Shown here: positions 35,737-44,994 of the stretch, piece after piece
Numbering within the stretch: the first letter of the stretch is position 1
How the letters are laid out: each line of letters begins with the position of its first letter
From: Candidatus Neomarinimicrobiota bacterium
Lineage (GTDB): Bacteria; Fidelibacterota; Fidelibacteria; Fidelibacterales; Fidelibacteraceae
DNA: 64,000 nucleotides
Direction of reading: 5' to 3'
Assembly (NCBI GenBank): GCA_021157965.1
Contig: JAGGVO010000037.1
Span: 1-64,000 of the forward strand
Program-made: the position numbers and the translations under genes
Notes under the pieces: generated by a model
Told to the model about the DNA's origin: nothing
The model's input: only the letters and a program-made list of their open reading frames with translations
Databases searched by the model: none

Positions 35737-36103
35737 ATCACACCGTCCTGTTCTTGTAACAATTTTGTTATTATGAACTCTTAATGCTTAAAATGTATGA
35801 CGATGAAATCGGAAAAGACAGAAATTCTATGGATCCTAAAGAACAGGAATCAGTGAAAACGAAAACAAGAAAGGATGAGTAAAAATGGGGCTCTAATTAT
35901 CTAACCAGAACGAAGCCCATTCATTCTCAAACTCAGTCTCACCCCATGACACTATCCTGTGATCACAGGGTTATTGACGGCGGGATAGGGGCAGATTTCA
36001 TGAAAACCCTGAAAGCATTCATCGAAAATCCTGCTCCGGCCTTAACCTAAGGCTTGCTCTCAACTCATAAGAGGTATAATTTCAAGAAAATTGAGGATAC
36101 ACC
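35737..36103 (+). promoter_or_regulatory. leader/promoter region upstream of lpdA
   Basis: These 367 bases carry no convincing gene. They hold a TATAAT at 36075-36080 with a weak TTGCTC 15 bases upstream, a perfect palindrome CCTGTGATCACAGG (35956-35969), and a possible hairpin between ATGGGGCT (35885-35892) and AGCCCAT (35914-35920). The palindrome may be an operator; the promoter call is tentative because the spacer is short. Confidence 0.4.
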
Positions 36104-37492
36104 ATGACAGATTACAACTATGATCTTTTGATTATCGGTTCCGGTCCCGGCGGTTATGTTGCAGCCATTCGGGCATCTCAACTGGGTATGAAAACGGCTG
36201 TGATTGAAAAAGAAAGTCCTGGCGGTGTGTGCCTGAACTGGGGATGCATCCCTTCTAAATCCCTCATATCACAGGCTCAAAAATTCACATATCTGAAAGA
36301 TCTGGTAAAAATGGGGGTCAGGATTGATGCCAGCGCATTGGATTATGAAAAAGTCTACAAGAAATCGCGTCTTGCTGCCACAAAGCTGTCAAAAGGCGTT
36401 GAGTTTCTGCTGAAGAAAAATTCCATAGAACTGATAAAGGGTACTGCTGAAATAAGCAATAAACATGAAATCACGGTTGGCAAAGAAAAATACACAGCCG
36501 GAAATATCCTGATAGCAACAGGTTCACGTCCAAAAGTGATCCCCGGTTTGGAATTTGACGAAGAAGGAATACTCTCATCAACAGGAGCATTGAGCTTAAA
36601 ATCACTTCCAAAAAGTATACTCATTGTGGGTGCCGGAGCCATCGGTGTGGAATTTGCATATATCCTGAGCTCTTTTGGGGTTCAGGTCCATCTTGTTGAA
36701 ATGTTGGATTCGATCCTGCCTATGGAAGATAAAGACGTATCGGACGTTCTTCTGAAGGCTTTTAAAAAGAATAAAGTGAAAGTATACACATCCACAAAAG
36801 CATCTATTTCAGATAAACAAAAAAATGCGTACAAGATCAAACTGGAACATAAGGATGGCGAAATAGAGGACGTTGAAACCGAAAAAATACTGGTAGCTGT
36901 TGGCAGAACTCCCAATTCGGAAAATTTGGGATTAGAAAAGCTTGGAATTAAAACCTATAAGGGATTCATTGAAACCGGTGATTACTACGAGACATCGGTC
37001 CCCGGCATTTATGCCATTGGAGATGTAATTAACACGCCCTTCCTGGCTCATGTGGCCTCCAAAGAAGGTGAAATTGCCGTTGAACACATGGCGGGAAAGG
37101 AAGATGAAAAACGGATTGATCCCACACTCATTCCCGGAGCGGTTTATACAGAGCCGCAGGTTGCAAGCTTTGGATATACGGAAGTCAAAGCAAAAGAAGC
37201 AGGACTTCCGGTGAAAGTTTTTGCCTTCCCTTACAGAGGTGCCGGTAAAGCCGTGGCAGTCGAAGAACCTGAAGGTCTGGTAAAATTTGTCTGTCATGAA
37301 AAAACCCATGAAATTCTGGGTGCCCATATTGCCGGCAAAAATGCCACTGAACTCATTCATGAGGTGCTTCTTGCCCGTAAAGCCGAACTGCTACCTGAAG
37401 ACATCGCCACCATGATCCATGCCCATCCTACCCTATCGGAGGCTGTGATGGAAGCGGCGAGAGGAATTTTGGAGCAGGCAATACATTTTTAG
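36104..37492 (+). CDS. lpdA: dihydrolipoyl dehydrogenase
   Basis: A 462-residue flavoprotein disulfide reductase, the E3 component that reoxidises dihydrolipoamide in 2-oxoacid dehydrogenase complexes or the glycine cleavage system. The FAD site is IIGSGPGGYVAAIRASQLG, the redox disulfide is GGVCLNWGCIPSKS, the NAD site is LIVGAGAIGVEFAYILSSFG, and the C-terminal catalytic His-Glu is in HAHPTLSEAVMEAA. Length is normal. No E1, E2 or glycine cleavage gene is adjacent. It could serve the glycine made by tdh-kbl about 6 kb away, but that is inference. The stop codon runs straight into the heptamer repeat that follows. Confidence 0.95.
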   Translation: MTDYNYDLLIIGSGPGGYVAAIRASQLGMKTAVIEKESPGGVCLNWGCIPSKSLISQAQKFTYLKDLVKMGVRIDASALDYEKVYKKSRLAATKLSKGVEFLLKKNSIELIKGTAEISNKHEITVGKEKYTAGNILIATGSRPKVIPGLEFDEEGILSSTGALSLKSLPKSILIVGAGAIGVEFAYILSSFGVQVHLVEMLDSILPMEDKDVSDVLLKAFKKNKVKVYTSTKASISDKQKNAYKIKLEHKDGEIEDVETEKILVAVGRTPNSENLGLEKLGIKTYKGFIETGDYYETSVPGIYAIGDVINTPFLAHVASKEGEIAVEHMAGKEDEKRIDPTLIPGAVYTEPQVASFGYTEVKAKEAGLPVKVFAFPYRGAGKAVAVEEPEGLVKFVCHEKTHEILGAHIAGKNATELIHEVLLARKAELLPEDIATMIHAHPTLSEAVMEAARGILEQAIHF

Positions 37493-37525
37493 AATTCTGA
37501 GTTCTGAATCCTGGATTCTGAATTG
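37491..37525. repeat. left inverted heptamer repeat
   Basis: The segment is built from 7-base units around ATTCTGA/GTTCTGA. Bases 37492-37508 pair with 37799-37815 at 16 of 17 positions, and 37515-37525 pair perfectly with 37789-37799, so the two ends could fold into a long stem enclosing the four-helix-bundle remnant. Confidence 0.7.
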
Positions 37526-37530
37526 AGTTA

Positions 37531-37752
37531 TTAAATTATTGAATTTTGTTGGGTGTTTTGTTGGTATCTCTTTTTTATATTGAGTTTGAGTAAATATTGA
37601 GATTCATTTATAAGTTTAAGCCAGTAATGTGTTTCATTCGCTTCTTTTAAAGCTATCGTTAATTTGTTATTAAAGTCTTTTCTGGATGCAGCACATTGAG
37701 CTTCATAAACGTTAGCACCATAAGAAAAACGCAAGATTATATCATTTATCAC
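37531..37752 (-). pseudogene. remnant of a four-helix-bundle (23S rRNA intervening-sequence type) protein
   Basis: The 73-codon open frame contains YGANVYEAQCAASRKDFNNK and ALKEANETHYWLKLINES. This is the conserved middle of the four-helix-bundle family (TIGR02436/S23-like), where intact members read close to IGANVEEAQGAESRKDF and ETRYWLRLL. Normal proteins have about 115-130 residues; here the first helix is missing (a GTG would be the only start) and the C-terminal helix is replaced by a low-complexity tail. It is most likely a decayed copy. Inverted heptamer repeats flank it on both sides, like the stem of rRNA intervening sequences, although no rRNA is nearby. Confidence 0.65.
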
Positions 37753-37788
37753 ATATATTCAAATCACCAAATTCTACATTCAAAAATT

Positions 37789-37816
37789 CAATTCAGAATT
37801 CAGAACTCAAAATTCA
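37789..37816. repeat. right inverted heptamer repeat
   Basis: The segment has 7-base periodicity (AATTCAG, AATTCAG, AACTCAA, AATTCAT) and is the reverse complement of the left copy at 37491-37525, apart from an eight-base gap and one mismatch. Confidence 0.7.
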
Positions 37817-37821
37817 TAATT

Positions 37822-37850
37822 AAAAAAGGGCGGTTTCCCGCCCTTTTTTT
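37822..37850. terminator. bidirectional rho-independent terminator
   Basis: A six-A run, GGGCGG (37828-37833), loop TTTC, CCGCCC (37838-37843) and a seven-T run make a hairpin that works on both strands. It lies 19 bases past the stop of the T9SS cargo gene (minus) and also ends the lpdA side. Confidence 0.88.
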
Positions 37851-37869
37851 AATCCTGTTTATTCAAGAA

Positions 37870-40800
37870 TTATTTCAGGATTGTCATCTTATGGGCCTTT
37901 TGATAATCATTGACCTTCACGCGGTAGATATAGATACCGCTGGCGAGGTTGCCGATATGGAAATTGAAATCATGGTAACCGGCATCCAGTTCACCACTGT
38001 AGATTTCTTTCACCATGCGGCCTGAGATATCATACAGGACCAGTTTCACCATTCCGGCTTCCGGCAGAGCCAGCGGAATGGTTGTTGTGGGATTGAAGGG
38101 GTTCGGATAGTTCTGACCCAGTTCATATACATCGGGAATGAGGTTATCTACAATACCAACGTAGACTTCGTTGTTGTACCAGTAGGTCACGACATTATTC
38201 ACGGAATCACCGACTGTATATACCCGATTGGGGCCGCCGCCCGGAAATTCGGATGTATCCCAGTTTCCGTTGATACGGAACTTGAATTCATGGGTTGAGA
38301 ACTGTTTCAATGGAATGACAGCCGTATAAATCGTATCGGCATTGGGATCATTCATCTTTGTTCCTTCCCAATTATTGAAAGACCCGGCAATGTCGACAAA
38401 ATCATTCTCAATACTGAAATCACCGGCTTCAACATATTTCTTCATATTGACATTGAAAGAAACATCAATAAGCCGACGTTCCATGAATTCATCCACATAG
38501 AGTGTGACATCCGTATCTTCACTGCATCTCATGTGAATTCCTTCAATCAGGACTGTCTTTCCTTCGATTTCACCATTACCGGTAATCCAGCCTTCAGCTT
38601 CATCATTGAGCAGGTCAAATGTGACGATCTGCCAATCATCTTCAGACAGTGTGACGGTTTGCCACGGCCCCTGTTCATATCCTGTATCCTTAACAGAAAG
38701 GCGGATATCAACATTGGCATTTGTCCCTTTGACCATGAGCATGATTTTGGCATCTGCCCGGGCTGTGTACTTCAACTGATGATAGAGTCTTACATACCAG
38801 CCGCCATCCTTATCAGGATCATCAAGCAGAGTCAACTTACCGGATTTTTCACCTCTGAAGGCTTCTTCGTCGGAAACGGCGAAGGTAGACGTTGTCAGAA
38901 TACCATAGGTTGATCCTGAACCTGTCGGTGCCCAGAATGTACCTGTATTGGCTTCAAAGGTTTCAATGATATGTTCAGTATCTTCAGGATGGTTTTCACT
39001 GAAGGGAATCAGAACTTCATTCGCGTCAGTTGTATCGCTGATTGTCATAGGTTCGGCAGCATCATCAGCCGCTGCGGCAACACCATTGTAAGCCAAGGAT
39101 ACTAAATGATCCTCTGCCAGGTTGGCATTCAGCATGATTGCATTGGGAGCAATGGAATCCATAGATGTCGGATCGATTGCCGTTCCTGAATCCCAGTCAA
39201 TCAGTTTGTAATTGGCAACATTCATCACAATGGGCATATTGAATTCGGCATAGTATGTTGGTACGCCGTCAACAAGGACCACATCGTCAAATTTGACTTC
39301 CGGTGGTGCCTTGAATTCAAATGTCACCGTCACAGTGTCACTGATGGTAGTGTTACCGAGTACATCGACAGCTTTTACATACGCTTCATACGTTCCGTTC
39401 ATATCCCAGGGTCTGTCTTCGGGTATGGGCAGATAGTAGAGTGTATCTATTGTAATCATTGCTTCTTCCGGACCGTCCGGTGAAATTATGATTTCATAAG
39501 TAACGGTGTCACCTGCATCGGTGTCCGTCGCTTCAGTCCAGTTGAAGAACAATGTTTTAACAGTCTTTCCATCTATGGTTACATCGACAAAGGCCGGATC
39601 ATCCAGAGAGGTAATCGTATCACCGTCTACCGGATTCAGGACAAAGAAAGGAGCCGGAGCCTGATTGTCAATGAAATCTTCTCTGTAACGCGGCATAACC
39701 TGCGGTACATTATACTCGCCGACAACACCAATCAGATCCAACGGCCATTGATTGGGTTCCGGTGAACCGTCAATGTTACCATCTTTATCGATACGTAAAG
39801 CAAATTCATTGCTGTCCGCATCCATCAGGGTAATGGTAGCATCACTGCCTTCTTCAGGCCAGGCAAAACCGGCGGTTGTATCCACATCCTCCAGTTTGAT
39901 CAACATGCCCTGATACTGACGGCTGTCCAGATCGGGAACGGTAATGAGCATCGGTTCTACAGGATTATTCTCACTGAGAACAATGTAATTTTCATTCGTG
40001 CTCTGAATCTGAACCAGTCCCTTATATGTGGAACGTTCACCAATCACCAGAATTTCATCGCCTTCCTTGACGATGCCGTCATTGATGAAATCCCAGTCAT
40101 ACAATGAGATTCCGGCATTATCATCCTGAATAAAAATCGGCGCACCGATTGTAGCACAGGTGACAACACCCTTTGTAGCCGCCATCTCTCCGTCCGGTAT
40201 GGCTTTTGCCTCGGCAATCGTGGAGATCTGATCCAATTCCGGTATAAAATCATTTGTGAATGTATAAGAATCCACATAGACCGTATCGGCTCCACCACCA
40301 CCCTGTCCGGCAATAAAGAGAGTCCCGGATGCATTGACAGCATAACCAATCACAGTGAATGTTGTGAATTCATCGTCAGACACACAGGAAACCTGATATG
40401 TCTGATCGCCAAGTCCATCAACACCGAAATAGAGGTACTGATTGTCATACTGACTGAAAGAACCAATGGTTTTCACCGTTGCCGTAGCTTTAAAGAAGGT
40501 ATTCACTTCTGCTTTCACGTCACGGCGGGCATCAAAAGTCCAACCTCCATCTCTCAGGAACAGCATGCTATCAACGTATGCCCTGCTGGTCCAGCCACTG
40601 TTGTCGGAGCGCCAGTTGGCGATATCCGAATCATCATTGAAGTCTTCGGCAATGTCATACTGTCCCGGTACAACCGGAGTGTTTTTAACAGTATAGTAAG
40701 CAATTCCATTATTGCTGACCATATGGGCAATATGCAAATCACCTTCAGTTTCTTCATACATATACGCTGCGGCAGTTGCATTCAGATTGGCATTCCATGA

Positions 40801-43458
40801 ACCGGTTAACGAGCCACTTGCATACAGGTAAGGATCGCTCACAACCGATACTTCCCAAACCTGAACCTGGTTAGATATTCCGTCAACATTACCACCTGCA
40901 AGGGCGACCAGTTTTTCGCCGGTAGAGAGTTCAAGATAATTAATATGATGATATGCTGAAGATACAACAGCCGAAGACAGTGTTCCGAGGACTGTGCCGG
41001 TAGAAGTAATCAAAGAAGCAGCTTCTCCGGAGCCATTAACCCAGAGATTACCGTCCGGCGTAGGAGCTATACCTCCGTCAGCCGTACCGGCAGCAACGGG
41101 AATGGGTGTCCCCAGTGTATAATTAATACCATCGCTTGTTGTAAAAACTTCAATGACGGTATTTGCTGCACCACTGGCATAAATAACGGTATTTTCAGCA
41201 GATCCTTTGATTCCGAAAGAATCACCGATCCGATTTGTTACTGCACCCTGAAAAGCTACAGTTGGCGCAGATGTTTCATCGGCCCAGCGATAGATTTTAA
41301 AATCTCCGCCGTTTGCCAGGTTACACGCGTATATTATACCAGTTGTATCAACTGCAACATTGGTCAAAACAATGCCATAATATCCGTCGGTAACACCCGT
41401 CATATCCAGCTTGCCCAGTGAATCACCGGTTGCAGGATCCAAAATATAAATATTGGCTCCTCCGGTTCTGCTTGGGACATAGATTTTTGATCCGTCGGGC
41501 GCCATAGCCATGCCGCGCGTATTATTATCATTAGCAAAAAATGAATAAGTATCGGCTCCAATTTCCCATCTGGTGGTCAAAGCGATTGGGGCCGGAGCGA
41601 CCCAGACACGTGATCCCAGATAGCGGAATGTATCTTTCGGATACACAATCCACTCGGAATCATCGGCATCGGTCCCGGCAGAGCTTGTCCAGTCCGGATT
41701 ACCCGTTGTAACAGTCTCTTTACGAACCAGTGTATGGTCTTTTGTAGCATTTGTCACGCCGGCAACATCCCAGCCATCGCCCGGATCTGCTTCCCAGTCT
41801 CCGATTCTGTCCAGCACAACATAGCTGTCTTCCGTCCCGTATGCCAGTGCAAATCCATCATCACCATTACTCAGATAGTTATGCGTCATATCTGCAACAG
41901 CCAGGATGGCAGGGTCTGCATCTGGATGAGCAATAACATAGACGTCTCCGGGAGCAATTGTAGCTCCATCGGGGAAGGTGTTCCAATATTCATGCTCACC
42001 GGGAGTCGTCGGAGCATTACTGACATTCGGGAAAGCAAAATCATCCAGACATATTACTTCATTCGTGTTATTGTAAATTTCCAGTGCTTTGTTATAGCCG
42101 CTTCCCTCAATATATTCCGAGAAGTAAACATTGGGAGGTATAAACTCAATGGCGACTGCCAGCGCTGGGGTTGATGTCCCCATGTTACCCACAAAAATTT
42201 CATTGTATCCGTCTCCGTCCAGATCATTGGCATATTGGAGAGGCATAATACCGTCAAAATTTTCGTTGGTTATGGGTTCAACCTCAACCCAGTTCGTGGA
42301 ATCGGTGGGATCGCCACCTTTGAATTCCCAGTTGTAAATGGTGGATCCGCCGTTGGCAGAATAGTAGTTCATGCGACCATTGCCGTCAAGATCACCAAAA
42401 CTCTGCCCGAATCCGCCACTGGAACCCATCAGTCCTATACGATGAACATTAATCGTGTCCACCAGGGCTGACAAATCGGTCCCTTCCGGACAGGTCACAA
42501 CATTAAAAGCTCCTGCGTCATAGAGAGACACATAGACTTCGTCACGGCCGTCTTCATCCAGATCGGCAACCCGGAAATCATAAAAAGCAAAATCATCTCT
42601 CCGATCCAGGTCGGTCTGCACGTAGGCTTGGGGGGTATAGGTATCCGGTCCGTTGGCTTCCACGATGAATAGTGCCCCGTGATCCCAGACGGAAAAAAGA
42701 GCCTCGAGATTTCCATCGCCATCCATATCACCGACGACAGGACCGTAAGCTGAGCCGCCAAAACCCAGGGATTCACTGGTTTTTCCATGCTCAAACTCAA
42801 CAGTAAAAACCGCATCACCGGCAGCAAAAGTACCTGAAGTGATCGAACCAATGTAAACATTGTCGAAAGTACTTGTACCGTTATTACCAACGAGTAATTC
42901 CTGTACACCATCCCGGTCCACATCTTCAACATACATACTTTCTGATAACCAGCGGTTTCCTGTAATGTCATCAACCTGGATATGAAAACCGGAAAGAAGC
43001 GAATCACCGGTGGAATCCCATTCGTACACCCAAATACCTGCTATAGCAGGGTTAGTGCCGTTTACATTCACAAGCAATTCATTGGCGCCGTTTCCGTCCA
43101 GGTCACCCCATTTGGCATCTCTGACAGTCCCTGCACCCAGGGCAAAGGCATCAGATTCGCCAATGAGTTGAACCGTATTATCTGCTATGACCTCATAGAC
43201 GTATGCTTTACCACCGCCACCGTCGTACGTCGCCAAAATGACTTCGTATACGCCGTTTCCGTTGATATCACTTCCGACCCATAAATCGCGGACCTGGGAT
43301 CCGGCATTATCTCCAATAGTAAAACCATCATCAATAGATAATGCAAAATCCGCATCCTGCATGGGTTTCGGAAGAAGCAACACGTCTCCTTCGAGGTTAG
43401 CTTCTGCCGCATATCCAACAACGACAAAAGCCAACAAGAGAAATAGCAATTTTCTCAT
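37870..43458 (-). CDS. giant T9SS-secreted multidomain protein
   Basis: A 1862-residue exported protein. A signal peptide (1-18, ending YAA) is followed by FG-GAP/VCBS-like repeats with DxDxDG-type calcium loops (about 45-440). Next are a lamin-tail (LTD) domain (about 443-613, FSEYIEGSGYNKALEIYN) and a beta-propeller-like region (about 640-920). Then come a jelly-roll-like part (about 936-1070), an OB-fold-like domain (about 1073-1256), Ig/FN3-like domains (about 1260-1480), a carbohydrate-binding-like jelly roll (about 1495-1660) and an E-set glycan-binding-like domain with DIAGSFNNWEGTKM (about 1665-1750). It ends in a type A T9SS sorting domain (QNYPNPFNPTTTIPLALPE; GIYIYRVKV near the end). 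No catalytic domain is apparent, so adhesion or matrix function is likely. AAGGAGAAG precedes the ATG. Confidence 0.88.
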   Translation of the reverse strand: MRKLLFLLLAFVVVGYAAEANLEGDVLLLPKPMQDADFALSIDDGFTIGDNAGSQVRDLWVGSDINGNGVYEVILATYDGGGGKAYVYEVIADNTVQLIGESDAFALGAGTVRDAKWGDLDGNGANELLVNVNGTNPAIAGIWVYEWDSTGDSLLSGFHIQVDDITGNRWLSESMYVEDVDRDGVQELLVGNNGTSTFDNVYIGSITSGTFAAGDAVFTVEFEHGKTSESLGFGGSAYGPVVGDMDGDGNLEALFSVWDHGALFIVEANGPDTYTPQAYVQTDLDRRDDFAFYDFRVADLDEDGRDEVYVSLYDAGAFNVVTCPEGTDLSALVDTINVHRIGLMGSSGGFGQSFGDLDGNGRMNYYSANGGSTIYNWEFKGGDPTDSTNWVEVEPITNENFDGIMPLQYANDLDGDGYNEIFVGNMGTSTPALAVAIEFIPPNVYFSEYIEGSGYNKALEIYNNTNEVICLDDFAFPNVSNAPTTPGEHEYWNTFPDGATIAPGDVYVIAHPDADPAILAVADMTHNYLSNGDDGFALAYGTEDSYVVLDRIGDWEADPGDGWDVAGVTNATKDHTLVRKETVTTGNPDWTSSAGTDADDSEWIVYPKDTFRYLGSRVWVAPAPIALTTRWEIGADTYSFFANDNNTRGMAMAPDGSKIYVPSRTGGANIYILDPATGDSLGKLDMTGVTDGYYGIVLTNVAVDTTGIIYACNLANGGDFKIYRWADETSAPTVAFQGAVTNRIGDSFGIKGSAENTVIYASGAANTVIEVFTTSDGINYTLGTPIPVAAGTADGGIAPTPDGNLWVNGSGEAASLITSTGTVLGTLSSAVVSSAYHHINYLELSTGEKLVALAGGNVDGISNQVQVWEVSVVSDPYLYASGSLTGSWNANLNATAAAYMYEETEGDLHIAHMVSNNGIAYYTVKNTPVVPGQYDIAEDFNDDSDIANWRSDNSGWTSRAYVDSMLFLRDGGWTFDARRDVKAEVNTFFKATATVKTIGSFSQYDNQYLYFGVDGLGDQTYQVSCVSDDEFTTFTVIGYAVNASGTLFIAGQGGGGADTVYVDSYTFTNDFIPELDQISTIAEAKAIPDGEMAATKGVVTCATIGAPIFIQDDNAGISLYDWDFINDGIVKEGDEILVIGERSTYKGLVQIQSTNENYIVLSENNPVEPMLITVPDLDSRQYQGMLIKLEDVDTTAGFAWPEEGSDATITLMDADSNEFALRIDKDGNIDGSPEPNQWPLDLIGVVGEYNVPQVMPRYREDFIDNQAPAPFFVLNPVDGDTITSLDDPAFVDVTIDGKTVKTLFFNWTEATDTDAGDTVTYEIIISPDGPEEAMITIDTLYYLPIPEDRPWDMNGTYEAYVKAVDVLGNTTISDTVTVTFEFKAPPEVKFDDVVLVDGVPTYYAEFNMPIVMNVANYKLIDWDSGTAIDPTSMDSIAPNAIMLNANLAEDHLVSLAYNGVAAAADDAAEPMTISDTTDANEVLIPFSENHPEDTEHIIETFEANTGTFWAPTGSGSTYGILTTSTFAVSDEEAFRGEKSGKLTLLDDPDKDGGWYVRLYHQLKYTARADAKIMLMVKGTNANVDIRLSVKDTGYEQGPWQTVTLSEDDWQIVTFDLLNDEAEGWITGNGEIEGKTVLIEGIHMRCSEDTDVTLYVDEFMERRLIDVSFNVNMKKYVEAGDFSIENDFVDIAGSFNNWEGTKMNDPNADTIYTAVIPLKQFSTHEFKFRINGNWDTSEFPGGGPNRVYTVGDSVNNVVTYWYNNEVYVGIVDNLIPDVYELGQNYPNPFNPTTTIPLALPEAGMVKLVLYDISGRMVKEIYSGELDAGYHDFNFHIGNLASGIYIYRVKVNDYQKAHKMTILK

Positions 43459-43648
43459 GAGACTTCTCCTTCTTCTTTGGATTGTTTATAGATTATACTT
43501 ATCAAACATGAGCCATATTGAAAGTACCGAATGAAATCAATATTTTCACCCATCATGGCTGCATTTTCTCCTCTTGAGAATATTGTATGTTTATTATTCA
43601 TGTGTTTAATAATAACTCTTATGAAAATCAAATTCAAGGAATAAGATA
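43459..43648 (-). promoter_or_regulatory. upstream region of the T9SS cargo gene
   Basis: On the minus strand a TATAAT occurs at 43497-43492, 34-39 bases before the ATG, without a good -35 at standard spacing. A 33-codon frame (43556-43455) preceded by AGAGGAGA overlaps the cargo start as ATGA and is discussed as a possible coupled leader. No terminator for the gene at 43649 is seen. Confidence 0.3.
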
Positions 43649-44923
43649 TTAAGTTTTTCGTTTCTCTTTCTTTGCTGCGGGAAATAAAATGTTATTTAAA
43701 ATAAGCCGGTATCCGGGATCATTCTTATACAGATCAAGATTTGTAGGCGGATCTCCCACAAAATGGCGGTAATCTGCCGGGTCGTGTCCTCCTAAATAGG
43801 TAAATGTTCCCTTACCCGCATTCCCGTGGATGTATTTGACACGTTTGGTTTCCGGTGTATCTCCCATCACAAGCACATGCTTTTTTATCAGATCCCGGTT
43901 GAAATTGCTGGTCTGTCCCATAAATCCCCGAATCAGGGATTCATGATTCTGGGTGAGCATAGTGGGAACAGGATCCCATTTGGCTGAAAACTCAAAAAGA
44001 GAGAAATAATCCGTATTCATGTTGATGGCATAGGGATCATATCCCGGCGGAATATCAATATTTGAAAATTCGTAGATATTCGGGTCCGTGATGATGGTGA
44101 AATTTTCAAAAGCAAAAGTATAATCAAAATCCAGTTTCCCTTCATAATTTTCATCAACCCCGTCTCCATCGAAGACCGGCGGGACAATATCCGTTCTATG
44201 AGCTGCCAGGGCAATTTCATAACTGTCCGTCGCTGCACACATGGCAAATAAAAATCCTCCCTCCAGAACATAACTGCGAATTTTTTCCGCCACAGCCAGT
44301 TTCAAATCCGACACTTTGGAAAAACCCAGGTCCGCCGCAATACGTTCCTGAGTCTGGACTTCCTGAATATACCAGGCGGCATTCTTATATGAACGGTAAA
44401 ATTTTCCGTATTGGCCCGTGAAATCCTCATGATGCAGATGCAGCCAGTCATAATCTGCCAGCCGCCCCTGTAATATTTCCGAATCATACAGCTTATCATA
44501 GGGTATCTCAGCATACGTAAGGGCCAGGGTGACCGCATCATCCCAGGGCATGGTATTGGGTGGGGTATAGACAGCGATTTTGGGCGCTACCTCCAGTTTG
44601 ATGATATCCATGTTTTCGTTTTCAATCTCCTGTTCCATGTGCTTGTTTTGGCCATCACTTAAAATTTCATACCGAACCCCCCTGATGACACACTCTTCCC
44701 TGATTGACGGGATATCTTCCGTCCTGAAAGAACCTCCCCGGTAATTCAGCAACCAATCCCCTTCCCTGCCCATTTCCAGGACCCAATACATAATGCCGTA
44801 TGCTTTCAAATGGTTTGTTTGGGTATTATCCATCGGAATCAGCAAAACAGATGCCTGCAAAAAGTCAATCCAGAGTAAACAAAAGATAACAAACCCAAAA
44901 ATTTTTTTTATTGTAAGCCTCAT
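43649..44923 (-). CDS. secreted protein of the 'asparagine synthetase B'-labelled FCB family
   Basis: A 424-residue protein with an N-terminal signal/anchor (about 5-24, FGFVIFCLLWIDFLQA). Family-like features include SVLLIPMDNTQTNHLKAYG, WLLNYRGGSF, YDWLHLHHEDFTGQYGKFY, EGGFLFAMCAATDSYEIAL and GTFTYLGGHDPADYRHF. I recall such FCB proteins being labelled asparagine synthetase B, but there is no N-terminal catalytic Cys2, no glutaminase domain and no PP-loop SGGxDS, so that label looks wrong. The central part, with GGFLFAMCAATDS after a HHEDF segment, suggests a class I glutamine-amidotransferase/ThuA-like fold. It lies upstream of the T9SS cargo gene on the same strand. The function is unknown. 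Confidence 0.6.
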   Translation of the reverse strand: MRLTIKKIFGFVIFCLLWIDFLQASVLLIPMDNTQTNHLKAYGIMYWVLEMGREGDWLLNYRGGSFRTEDIPSIREECVIRGVRYEILSDGQNKHMEQEIENENMDIIKLEVAPKIAVYTPPNTMPWDDAVTLALTYAEIPYDKLYDSEILQGRLADYDWLHLHHEDFTGQYGKFYRSYKNAAWYIQEVQTQERIAADLGFSKVSDLKLAVAEKIRSYVLEGGFLFAMCAATDSYEIALAAHRTDIVPPVFDGDGVDENYEGKLDFDYTFAFENFTIITDPNIYEFSNIDIPPGYDPYAINMNTDYFSLFEFSAKWDPVPTMLTQNHESLIRGFMGQTSNFNRDLIKKHVLVMGDTPETKRVKYIHGNAGKGTFTYLGGHDPADYRHFVGDPPTNLDLYKNDPGYRLILNNILFPAAKKEKRKT

Positions 44924-44994
44924 ATCTTTTTATTCATTTTTAAAATGTACTAAATTCTGTAACGAATGAACAGCAGATCAATCACAAAAATGCT

